The notes: generated by a model not told the origin, from the sequence alone. A DNA stretch of 13,556 nt from Solirubrobacterales bacterium (GCA_009781575.1 WQXW01000016.1:1-13556); one strand, 5' to 3'. Positions 6,891 through 13,072 are shown, counted from the stretch's first letter. Numbers and translations: made by a program.

Positions 6891-8632
6891 GTCCGTCGAT
6901 CTCCACCTATCTGCTGCACACGCAGTCGGATGAGCGTCTGCTGGCCTCCGCGCGCGAAGGACACGAGCGCGCGTTCGAGGCGCTGGTGTCGCGCTACCGC
7001 AAGCAGCTGCTGCGCTACTGCGGGCGCCTGCTGCTGCCGGACGGCAGCGCCGAGGACGCGCTGCAACAGGGCCTTCTGCAGGCGTGGCTCGCGTTGCGGC
7101 GCGGCGCGGAGGTGCGCGACGCGCGCGCGTGGCTGTACCGCATCGTGCACAACGCGGCGATCGACGCGCTGCGCAGCTCCGGCTACGACCACGAGGAGCT
7201 CAGCGAGTCGCTGTGGGGCGCCGGCGCGCCCCATGCCGATCTGGAGCGGCGCATAGCGGTGCGCCAGGCGCTGGCGGGCCTGGCGGCGCTGCCGGAGCTC
7301 CAGCGCGAGGCGCTGCTGCGCACCGCGGTGGAGGGCCATAGCCACGAGGATGTCGCCGCCGCGCTGGGCCTCAGCGACGGCGCGGTCAGGGGCCTGGTGT
7401 ACCGCGCGCGCGTGACCCTCCGCACGGCCGCCACCGCGATCACGCCGCCGCCACTCGTGGTGTGGGCGGTCAACGCGGGGCGCCGCGCCGCGCCGCTCAC
7501 CCAGCGGGTGGGGGAAGTGGCGTCGGGCGGCGCCGCCGCGGGCGCGACCGGTGGCGCGCTGTTCAAGGGCGGCGCCGCGGTGCTGACGGCGGGCGCCGTG
7601 TTCGCGGGAGCCGCGGCCGTTCACCGGGTCATCCCCGGGCGCGCGCACAACGACCGCGCGATCATCGCGCGCAACGGCCCCCCGCCCCCGCCTGGCGGCC
7701 CGGGCGGCCGGCGCCGCTCGACGGCGCTCGCCGCGGGCGCCGCGGGCAACCGGTCCGGGAGCGCTCCCGGCCCCGCGCGTGGACTCCATGGGAGAGACGT
7801 GCGGCGATCGACGGGATCCCGGGCGATGCTCGCCGCGGCGCCCCGCCGGCCCAGCGTGGCGAGCCACCCGGGTGCGGGCGGCGGATACGAGTATCCGCGC
7901 GGCTCGAGCCGCGCGCAGGCCGAAGGCCCCCCCACCGCGCTGCCCCCCGGCGCGCGCGGGCGAGGCAGTGTTGGCAACGCGGTGATCGGCGGCGAATCGG
8001 CCGCCGGGACCAACGGAGGCTACGGCGCGAAGGGGTCCCCCACGAAGAGCTCCAGCGCGATCGGTGCCGTGAGCGGTGCCCACTCCGAAGCTCCCAAGAG
8101 CTCCTCTGCGCCGGACGGCGGGTCGTCGTCGGACCAGCACCATCATCATCACCACCACGGAAGCGGATCGTCGCCGGGGGCCGGGGGTTCCTCTGCGCCG
8201 GGCTCCGGGTGGGAGGGCACACCGAGCACGTGGGGGAGCGGTGACGGCCACGGAGGCGCCGACGGTCCAGGCGGATCGAGCTCCGAAAGCGGCCACGGAG
8301 CGGCTGTGACGGGATCGGGCTCCCACGAATCCGGCTCACCTGGATCGGACTCCCACGAATCGGATTCGGATGGATCCTGCCCGGACGGATCCGACTCCCA
8401 CGAGTCCGACTCACCTGGATCGGACTCCCGCGAATCCAACTCGCACGAATCGGCGTCCCATCAATCGGACTCACAGGAATCCTGCCCGGACGACTCCGGC
8501 TCACATGAATCGGGCGCACAACCGAGCGCACACGGCTCCCCGGCATTTGGAACCCCCTCATACGAGCCGGGCCGCGGCGTCACACCTCAGGGCCAAGCGC
8601 CCGACGCCGAACCGAGCGCTCCCGCTCTCTGA
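6887..8632 (+). CDS. ECF-type RNA polymerase sigma factor with predicted membrane helix and long low-complexity C-terminal tail
   Basis: 581 residues, against about 170-200 for a simple ECF sigma factor. Region 2 spans about 27-97 (ERAFEALVSRYRKQLLRYC, then ARAWLYRIVHNAAIDALRS). Region 4 spans about 122-180 (LPELQREALLRTAVEGHSHEDVAAALGLSDGAVRGLVYRAR), with its helix-turn-helix. Residues 223-245 (GGALFKGGAAVLTAGAVFAG...) form an Ala/Val/Gly-rich helix long enough to span the membrane. The rest is disordered: Pro/Gly/Arg-rich, then seven His (418-424), then Ser/Asp/His pentapeptides (479-543) with C498 and C533. If the helix inserts, the tail lies outside and the sigma domain is tethered inside, implying release by proteolysis; this is inference. 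No separate anti-sigma gene is adjacent. No good Shine-Dalgarno sequence precedes ATG 6887. The tail frame is open throughout but other frames are too, so its exact end is less sure than the sigma part. Confidence 0.85.
   Translation: MSPSISTYLLHTQSDERLLASAREGHERAFEALVSRYRKQLLRYCGRLLLPDGSAEDALQQGLLQAWLALRRGAEVRDARAWLYRIVHNAAIDALRSSGYDHEELSESLWGAGAPHADLERRIAVRQALAGLAALPELQREALLRTAVEGHSHEDVAAALGLSDGAVRGLVYRARVTLRTAATAITPPPLVVWAVNAGRRAAPLTQRVGEVASGGAAAGATGGALFKGGAAVLTAGAVFAGAAAVHRVIPGRAHNDRAIIARNGPPPPPGGPGGRRRSTALAAGAAGNRSGSAPGPARGLHGRDVRRSTGSRAMLAAAPRRPSVASHPGAGGGYEYPRGSSRAQAEGPPTALPPGARGRGSVGNAVIGGESAAGTNGGYGAKGSPTKSSSAIGAVSGAHSEAPKSSSAPDGGSSSDQHHHHHHHGSGSSPGAGGSSAPGSGWEGTPSTWGSGDGHGGADGPGGSSSESGHGAAVTGSGSHESGSPGSDSHESDSDGSCPDGSDSHESDSPGSDSRESNSHESASHQSDSQESCPDDSGSHESGAQPSAHGSPAFGTPSYEPGRGVTPQGQAPDAEPSAPAL
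8321..8515 (+). repeat. In-frame 15-bp tandem repeat encoding 13 Ser/His/Asp pentapeptides
   Basis: Residues 479-543 of the sigma factor divide into 13 pentads such as SHESD, SPGSD, SRESN and SQESC. SHES recurs at 479, 489, 504, 519 and 539, always in register modulo five. A higher-order period of 35 residues links the two CPD pentads (C498, C533). The strict 3n period shows it grew while being translated. Confidence 0.85.
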
Positions 8633-8651
8633 GTTGGGCGGCCGGGCCAAC

Positions 8652-8669
8652 AGGGCGCGCGAGCGCCCT
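8652..8669. terminator. Hairpin with GCGA tetraloop between convergent genes
   Basis: AGGGCGC (8652-8658), loop GCGA (a GNRA-type tetraloop), GCGCCCT (8663-8669): a perfect 7-bp stem. It lies 20 bases after the sigma factor stop and 36 bases from the stop of the convergent zinc-finger gene. Only two T follow on the plus strand, so it is a weak intrinsic terminator; the position suits bidirectional termination. Confidence 0.5.
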
Positions 8670-8704
8670 TGCCATCGCGGACGTCACTGCGTTGGAGAGC
8701 GGCG

Positions 8705-9022
8705 TCAGCCGGCCAGCATCGGCGAGGGCGGGATGTGGGTGTGGCCGTGTATGTCGGCGATCCGCATCGCGACCTCGTCGACGTAGCACCAGCTCCACTC
8801 CTCGCTGGGCTCGAGCGAGCGGATCAGGGGGTGCGCGCTCTCGCGTGCGTGCGCGCTGGCGTGCCGCTTGGGAGAGTCGTCGCAACAGCCGACGTGGCCG
8901 CAACCGAGGCAGATGCGCAGGTGAAGCCACACGCCGCCTTCGCGCAGGCAATCCTCGCAGCCTTCGACGCTGGGGGGCAGCTCGAAGAGCTCAATCGTAT
9001 CGAGATGGGTGCAGGTGCTCAT
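8705..9022 (-). CDS. UBP-type zinc finger domain protein
   Basis: 105 residues, essentially a single ZnF-UBP domain. Candidate zinc ligands in order: C4, H6, C22, C25, C38, C41, C46 or C47, H54, H58, H64, in the frame STCTHLD...GCEDCLREGGVWLHLRICLGCGHVGCCDDSPKRHASAHARESAHPL. WLHLRICLGCGHVGC is the domain's hallmark. In eukaryotes this fold binds the free C-terminal Gly-Gly of ubiquitin; the bacterial ligand is unknown. ATG 9022 overlaps the kinase stop (ATGA 9019-9022), so it is the last gene of the signalling operon and is translated with the kinase. It probably recruits a protein terminus or acts as an adaptor for the kinase/flavoprotein pair; that role is inferred from context only. Confidence 0.92.
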   Translation of the reverse strand: MSTCTHLDTIELFELPPSVEGCEDCLREGGVWLHLRICLGCGHVGCCDDSPKRHASAHARESAHPLIRSLEPSEEWSWCYVDEVAMRIADIHGHTHIPPSPMLAG

Positions 9023-10569
9023 TTGGGTGTCTCCGTTCCTTTTGGGGTGGGAGGGTGGAGGGGAAGCCACACGTGGAAGGTGGTGCCGTGCTCGTCGGAG
9101 TCGAACGACAGCGAGCCGCCGTGGCGCTCCTCGACGATCCGCCGCGCGGTGCCGAGCCCGAGCCCCGTGCCGCGGCCGACATCCTTGGTGGTGAAGAACG
9201 GCTCGAACACTCGCGCGCGCGCGTCCTGCGGGATGCCCGGCCCGGTGTCGGCCACGTCCACGACCACACATTCGCCGTCGCGTCGCGTGCGCAACGTGAT
9301 GGTGCCGCTCTCGCCGAGCGCGTCGATCGCGTTGTCCAGCAGGTTGGTCCACACCTGGTTGAGCTCGGAGCCGTAGATCGTCACGTGGGGCAGGCTTCGA
9401 TCGTAGTCGCGCTCGACCTCGATACGGGTGTGCTTGAGCTTGTGCGCCAGCACCGCGAGCGTGGTCTCGAGGCCTTTGTGCACGTCGGCCGCCACCAGAT
9501 CGCCGCGGCCCACATAGGCGTAGGCCTTGACCGCGGAGATCAACGCGCTCATGCGCTCGGTGGACTCGCGCAGCTCGCTCACGAGGCGCTGCGCGCTCAG
9601 CGATGCGGCGATCGAGCGCACCGCGGCGACGGTGGCGCTGCCGGCGAGCGCCTGCAGCCGTCGCAGCCACTCCTCATCCACGCCCGCCTGCGCGAGCGGC
9701 TCCGCGAGCCGCCAGGCGTCCGGCACCTCCAGCCCTTCCAGCAGCGCGCGCATCTCCTCCTCCGCGTCGGCCGCGTCCAGCGCGGACAGCTCCGAGCGCT
9801 CCGCCGCCGTGCGCAGCGCGCGCTCGCGCAGGTCGGCGATCCGCGCGGCCTCCTCACGCTCGATGCCCGCCTCCACGAACTCGCGCAGCGTGGCGCCGAT
9901 CACCTCGAGCGCCTCCGCGAGCTCCGCGGCGGAGCGGCGCGCGGCGGCGGCGGGGTTGTTGAGCTCGTGTGTGAGCCCCGCCGCCATCGTGCCCAGCGCC
10001 GCCAGCCGTTCGCGGTTCTGTTCCATCGCTGTGATCCGCCCCATGAGCGGCCTCACCTGGCGCATGATCCGCTGGTGCACGGGGGGACAGGCGAGCGCCA
10101 GGCGCACGAACTCGCGCGCCGGGATCAGCGCCATGCGAGCCGGCGTGGTCGCCACCATCTGCACGGCGATCTCCGTTTCGGTGAGCGTGGGCACCGCGCC
10201 GATCCACGTGGGCGCGCTCGAGTTGCCCACCGGCTCCAGCCGGTCGCCGTTGCGCGAGAAGATCTGCAGCGTGCCCTCCAGCAGGCACAACAGCCCCTGC
10301 GAGGAGGAGCCCGCCTCGAGCACCACCTCGCCGCGCTCGGCGCTGCGGGCGCGCGCGGCCGCCGCCCACTCGGCGAGCGCGTCGTCTGGGACGTCGTCGA
10401 ACAGATCCACCGCACGCAGGTCCGCCACGCTCACCGGACCGCCGCCCACCGGACCGCCGCCCACGGGGTCGCCGTCCACCGGGTCGCCGCCCACCGGACC
10501 GCCGCCCACGGGGTCACCGTCCACCGGGTCACCGTCCACCGGGTCGCCGCTGACCGGATCGCCGCTCAT
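9019..10569 (-). CDS. Sensor histidine kinase with N-terminal cyclic-nucleotide-binding-like domain
   Basis: 516 residues, soluble, no membrane segment. Residues 2-46 are nine pentapeptides of the GDPVx type. Residues about 52-165 form a CRP/cNMP-binding-like domain (LFDDVPDDALAEWAAAARAR, GEVVLEAGSSSQGLLCLLEGTLQIF). The kinase core follows: phospho-acceptor H201 in LTHELNNP, a long helical insert (about 215-345), N-box NQVWTNLLDNAIDAL (404-418), G1 DTGPGIP (441-447), F-box FEPFFTTK (455-462) and G2 GRGTGLGLG (466-473). It should autophosphorylate on H201 and pass phosphate to the receiver domain encoded just upstream. ATG 10569 overlaps the flavoprotein stop (ATGA 10566-10569), which supports including the pentapeptide tract. 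The ligand of the sensor domain is unknown and need not be a cyclic nucleotide. Confidence 0.93.
   Translation of the reverse strand: MSGDPVSGDPVDGDPVDGDPVGGGPVGGDPVDGDPVGGGPVGGGPVSVADLRAVDLFDDVPDDALAEWAAAARARSAERGEVVLEAGSSSQGLLCLLEGTLQIFSRNGDRLEPVGNSSAPTWIGAVPTLTETEIAVQMVATTPARMALIPAREFVRLALACPPVHQRIMRQVRPLMGRITAMEQNRERLAALGTMAAGLTHELNNPAAAARRSAAELAEALEVIGATLREFVEAGIEREEAARIADLRERALRTAAERSELSALDAADAEEEMRALLEGLEVPDAWRLAEPLAQAGVDEEWLRRLQALAGSATVAAVRSIAASLSAQRLVSELRESTERMSALISAVKAYAYVGRGDLVAADVHKGLETTLAVLAHKLKHTRIEVERDYDRSLPHVTIYGSELNQVWTNLLDNAIDALGESGTITLRTRRDGECVVVDVADTGPGIPQDARARVFEPFFTTKDVGRGTGLGLGTARRIVEERHGGSLSFDSDEHGTTFHVWLPLHPPTPKGTETPK
10432..10566 (-). repeat. In-frame 15-bp tandem repeat encoding nine GDPV-type pentapeptides at the kinase N-terminus
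   Basis: Nine consecutive 15-bp units encode SGDPV, DGDPV, GGDPV or GGGPV (kinase residues 2-46). They begin right after the start codon that overlaps the upstream stop. Near-identity of the units suggests recent slippage or unequal exchange; copy number probably varies between strains. Confidence 0.9.
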
Positions 10570-12224
10570 GCCTCCGCCAGGTACTGGTGCACGAGCGAGA
10601 CCGCCATCGAGCCCTCGCCCACGGCGCTGGCGACGCGCTTGATCGAGCGCGCGCGCACGTCGCCGGCGACGAACACGCCCGGCACGCTGGTCTCCAGCGG
10701 AAACGGATCGCGTGCCAGCGGCCAGCCGTCACGCCGGGCGTCGAGGCCGGCGAGGATGAAGCCGCGCTCGTCGCGCGCGACCACGCCGGCGAGCCAGTCG
10801 GTGCGGGGCAGCGCGCCGATGAACACGAAGCACGCGTCCACCTCCTCGACCGTGTCGGCGCCGTGGGCGGGCTGTATGCGCAGCGCCCGCAGCCGCCCGT
10901 CGCCCTCGGCGCCCACGGCCTGGGTGCGCGTGCGCACCTCCACATTGGGGAGCGACTCGATCTGCTCGATCAGGTAGCGCGACATCGACTTGGCCAGCGA
11001 GTCGCCGCGCACGAGCATGGTCACGCGCGCGGCGTAGGAGGAGAAGTACACCGCGGCCTGCCCCGCGGAGTTGGCGCCGCCGATCACGACCACCCGCTGC
11101 TGGGCGCACGAGCGCGCCTCGGTGAGCGCGGCGCCGTAGTAGATGCCGCTGCCGGTCAGCGCGGCGAAGCCGGGCACGTCGAGCTGGCGGTAGGACACGC
11201 CGGAGGCCACCAGCACGGAGCTGGCGCTCAGGGTCTCGCCACCGGAGAGCTCGACCACGCGGCCGGAGCCCGCCACGCGCAGGCCGGTGGTGTCCTGGAG
11301 GGTCAACAGCTCCGCGCCCAGCCGGCGCGCCTGGTCGGTGGCGCGCCGCGCGAGGTCCGAGCCGCTCAGCCCGGCGGGGAAGCCGAGGTAGTTCTCGATC
11401 CTGCTCGACTGCCCGGCCTGCCCACCGGGCGCCTCGCGCTCGACCATGATGGTCTTGAGCCCCTCCGAGGCGCCGTACACGGCGGCGGCGAGCCCAGCGG
11501 GTCCGCCGCCGACGATCACGAGGTCGTAGTGCTGGGACGCCGGCTGGCCGACCACCCCGAGACGCTCGGCGAGCTCCAGCACCGTGGGGCGCTCGAGCAC
11601 GGTGCCGTCCTCGAGCAGCGCGACCGGCAGACGCTCGCCGTCGACGCCCGCCACGCGCAGCAGCTGGCGCGCCTCGCCGTCGCGCTCGATGTCCAGCCAC
11701 CGCCCGGGCACGCGATTGCGCGCGAGGAAGTCGCGCAGCTCGTGACTCTCGCGGGAGAAGCGATGGCCGATCAGTCGCGCGCCGCCCGATTCAAGCGCCG
11801 CGCCCGCCTCCCAGCCGGTGAGCAGATCTTCGACCACAGGAAAGAGCTCCTCCTCGGGCGGATCCCAGGGCTTGAGCAGGTAGTAGTCCAGCGAGACCTC
11901 GTTGATCGCCTGGATCGCGGCCTCGGTGTCGGCGTAGGCGGTCAGCAGCACGCGCTTGGCCGTGGGCGCGACCTCCCGCGCGCGCACCAGATAGTCGGTG
12001 CCCGACAGGCCGGGCATGCGCTGGTCGGCGATCAGCAGCGCCACCTGCTCGCCGCGCCGCACCAGCTCGCGCAGCGCCTCCAGCGCCTCCTGGCCGGACC
12101 CGGCGCGCACAACCCGGTAGCGCTCGCCGAACCCCCGCCGCAGATCGCGCGCGACCGCGGCGAGCACCACCGGCTCGTCGTCGACCACGAGGATCGCGGC
12201 ACGACTGCGCGTGGAATCGTTCAT
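10566..12224 (-). CDS. Response regulator fused to thioredoxin-reductase-like FAD/NAD(P)H oxidoreductase
   Basis: 552 residues with three parts. Residues 1-135 are a receiver domain: D15/D16, phospho-acceptor D67 in LLIADQRMPG, T95 and K118 in LLKPW. Residues about 150-225 resemble a glutaredoxin/thioredoxin-fold linker (HRFSRESHELRDFLARNRVPGRWLDIE...LPVALLEDGTVLERPTV) without a CxxC. Residues 232-552 are a TrxR-like flavoprotein: FAD motif VGGGPAGLAAA (238-248), GGQAGQSSRIENYLGFP, NAD(P)H motif VVIGGANSAGQAA (379-391), and closing FAD motif VFVAGDVRARSIKR (517-530). The CxxC active site of true thioredoxin reductases is absent: the equivalent stretch reads SGIYYGAALTEARSC (358-373), and the protein has only two cysteines, C373 and C465. 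I chose ATG 12224, 25 bases after the DUF2630 stop, because it opens the receiver domain exactly; ribosome site weak (GGGGGGCGG). Likely a phosphorylation-controlled NAD(P)H-dependent electron-transfer or sensing protein. Confidence 0.93.
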   Translation of the reverse strand: MNDSTRSRAAILVVDDEPVVLAAVARDLRRGFGERYRVVRAGSGQEALEALRELVRRGEQVALLIADQRMPGLSGTDYLVRAREVAPTAKRVLLTAYADTEAAIQAINEVSLDYYLLKPWDPPEEELFPVVEDLLTGWEAGAALESGGARLIGHRFSRESHELRDFLARNRVPGRWLDIERDGEARQLLRVAGVDGERLPVALLEDGTVLERPTVLELAERLGVVGQPASQHYDLVIVGGGPAGLAAAVYGASEGLKTIMVEREAPGGQAGQSSRIENYLGFPAGLSGSDLARRATDQARRLGAELLTLQDTTGLRVAGSGRVVELSGGETLSASSVLVASGVSYRQLDVPGFAALTGSGIYYGAALTEARSCAQQRVVVIGGANSAGQAAVYFSSYAARVTMLVRGDSLAKSMSRYLIEQIESLPNVEVRTRTQAVGAEGDGRLRALRIQPAHGADTVEEVDACFVFIGALPRTDWLAGVVARDERGFILAGLDARRDGWPLARDPFPLETSVPGVFVAGDVRARSIKRVASAVGEGSMAVSLVHQYLAEA

Positions 12225-12249
12225 CGCCCGCCCCCCGCGCGCGAGCCCA

Positions 12250-12498
12250 CTACTGCCAGTAGCGCTCGACCGTGTCGGGGTCGCGCGCGGTCGCCTCGTC
12301 GGGGTTCTGGCCGGCGTCCCGCAGCGCGCGCCGGCGGCGGAGCAGGTCCCAGCAGATGTCGAGCTCCTGCTCGAGCTGGCGCAGCCGCTGCGCGTCGGCC
12401 TCGAGCGCGTCATCCGCGTCGTGCTGCTCCCGGTTTCGCAGCTCGTGCTCCTCGGCGAGAAGGCGCTCGATGCGCTCGGAGATGCGCGCGTCGCTCAC
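12250..12498 (-). CDS. DUF2630 family protein
   Basis: 82 residues, highly charged and almost entirely helical, probably a small coiled coil. The pattern MSDARISERIERLLAEEHEL at the start and LEQELDICWDLLRRRRALRDAGQNPDEA (42-69) identifies the actinobacterial DUF2630 family, with no established function. The start is GTG at 12498, six bases after the -10 box TAGGAT, so the mRNA would begin at the start codon. It is the first gene of the minus-strand cluster and lies 25 bases from the RR-TrxR-like gene, so co-transcription is likely. Confidence 0.88.
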   Translation of the reverse strand: MSDARISERIERLLAEEHELRNREQHDADDALEADAQRLRQLEQELDICWDLLRRRRALRDAGQNPDEATARDPDTVERYWQ

Positions 12499-12504
12499 AC
12501 GCGC

Positions 12505-12510
12505 ATCCTA
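12505..12510 (-). promoter_or_regulatory. -10 box TAGGAT for the leaderless signalling operon
   Basis: On the minus strand TAGGAT is followed by six bases and then GTG 12498. With the usual TANNNT geometry the first transcribed base is the G of GTG, giving a fully leaderless transcript. Confidence 0.6.
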
Positions 12511-12519
12511 GCCCCGCGC

Positions 12520-12534
12520 GCGGCCAAAGGCCGC
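12520..12534. promoter_or_regulatory. Perfect palindrome between back-to-back promoters
   Basis: GCGGCC AAA GGCCGC, 6-bp arms around a 3-base centre, lies between the minus -10 box (12505-12510) and the plus -10 box (12535-12540), abutting the latter. It occupies the shared upstream zone of both promoters, so a bound protein could control both. Short GC palindromes are common in such DNA, so the role is uncertain. Confidence 0.4.
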
Positions 12535-12540
12535 TACGAT
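12535..12540 (+). promoter_or_regulatory. -10 box TACGAT for the leaderless DUF5519-like gene
   Basis: TACGAT, then six bases, then GTG 12547: the same spacing as on the opposite strand, predicting transcription start at the start codon. No Shine-Dalgarno sequence is present. Confidence 0.6.
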
Positions 12541-12546
12541 CGCGCG

Positions 12547-12900
12547 GTGTCCCACTCCGGAGCATTCGTCGACGAGGTCGCCAACGAGCTCGAGACGTGG
12601 CCCGGGGTGCGCCTGCGGCGGCGCTCGGCGAGCTCGTTGGTGGTGTCGTACGACGATGTCGAGCTGGGCGTGCTCGATCGCGACCGGGGCGTGGCGGAGC
12701 TGCGCTTCGTCCCTGCCGAGCGCGACGAGCTGGTGGAACACGGCGACGCGCTGCCGGCGACGCCCAAGCTCGACGCCGAGGACGTGAGCCACGACATGTG
12801 CGGCCCCTCCGACGTGTCGGCGGTGCTCGAGCTCTTCGACCGCCGCTACCGCGAGGTGCGCGGCGAGGACGACCCCTACCGCTCCAGCGACGTGGAGTGA
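12547..12900 (+). CDS. Small DUF5519/luciferase-family-like protein
   Basis: 117 residues, acidic, no signal peptide or membrane segment. VANELETWPGVRLRRRSASSLVVSYDDVELGVLDRD (11-46) followed by AELRFVPAERDELVEHGDALP (50-70) resembles the DUF5519 family, sometimes annotated 'luciferase domain-containing', which usually shows a WPGV box, an 'equal-to-glycine' strand and a basic/acidic RDELV segment. Function in bacteria is unknown, and the luciferase label does not imply light emission. GTG 12547 is chosen because TACGAT ends six bases upstream. The gene is divergent from the signalling cluster and convergent with the monooxygenase-like gene; repeat copy B follows 21 bases after the stop. Confidence 0.7.
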   Translation: MSHSGAFVDEVANELETWPGVRLRRRSASSLVVSYDDVELGVLDRDRGVAELRFVPAERDELVEHGDALPATPKLDAEDVSHDMCGPSDVSAVLELFDRRYREVRGEDDPYRSSDVE

Positions 12901-12921
12901 AGTGCGCGCGGCGCGACGCCT

Positions 12922-13026
12922 CGAACACACCTGTCCGAGGAGCCGTGGGGGGTTTTGTTTTGAGGATTCGTTCCGCGCGGAACCAATCCTTAAAACAAAA
13001 CACGCAACGGACGGTGCTCGACCGGC
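12922..13026. repeat. 105-bp palindromic intergenic repeat, copy B (complete palindrome)
   Basis: Same orientation and length as 2468-2572. Here the arms extend: bases 12952-12976 and 12977-13001 pair at 23 of 25 positions, running from GTTTTGTTTT on the left to AAAACAAAAC on the right around GTTCCGCGCGGAAC. The A/T-rich arms stand out in this GC-rich DNA. The element sits between convergent genes (stops at 12900 and 13073). The bases after the hairpin are A-rich, not T-rich, on either strand, so it is not a canonical intrinsic terminator. The rest of the gap (13036-13072) is GGCGC-type simple sequence. Confidence 0.88.
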
Positions 13027-13072
13027 GCCACCGGAGCGCGCGCCGGCGCGGCGCGGGCGCGGCGCGGCGCGG

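Noticed and set aside
8138..8158. Seven-His run as vector or tag contamination
   Set aside because: It uses mixed CAC/CAT codons, sits inside a long native frame, and no cloning sequence surrounds it.
6719..8326. 535-codon minus-strand open frame opposite the sigma factor
   Set aside because: The sense strand encodes clear sigma regions 2 and 4; the antisense translation is Arg/Ala-rich and starts inside the stem-loop with no signals.
8321..8515. 15-bp repeats as a CRISPR array
   Set aside because: Units are contiguous, short, in coding register and without spacers. The same holds for 10432-10566.
8692..10977. 761-codon plus-strand open frame opposite the zinc-finger, kinase and flavoprotein genes
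   Set aside because: Composition typical of antisense frames in GC-rich DNA (Arg/His/Gly/Leu-rich), no motif, no promoter; the opposite strand has three well-supported genes.
12922..12935. CGAACACACCTGTC at the repeat boundary as a LexA/SOS box
   Set aside because: The left half resembles the actinobacterial CGAAC half-site, but the right half does not supply GTTCG in either copy, and it is fixed to the repeat rather than to a gene start.
12952..13001. Palindromic repeat as an intrinsic terminator
   Set aside because: The stem is long, but the sequence after it is A-rich on both strands, with no U-run; termination there may still happen by another mechanism.
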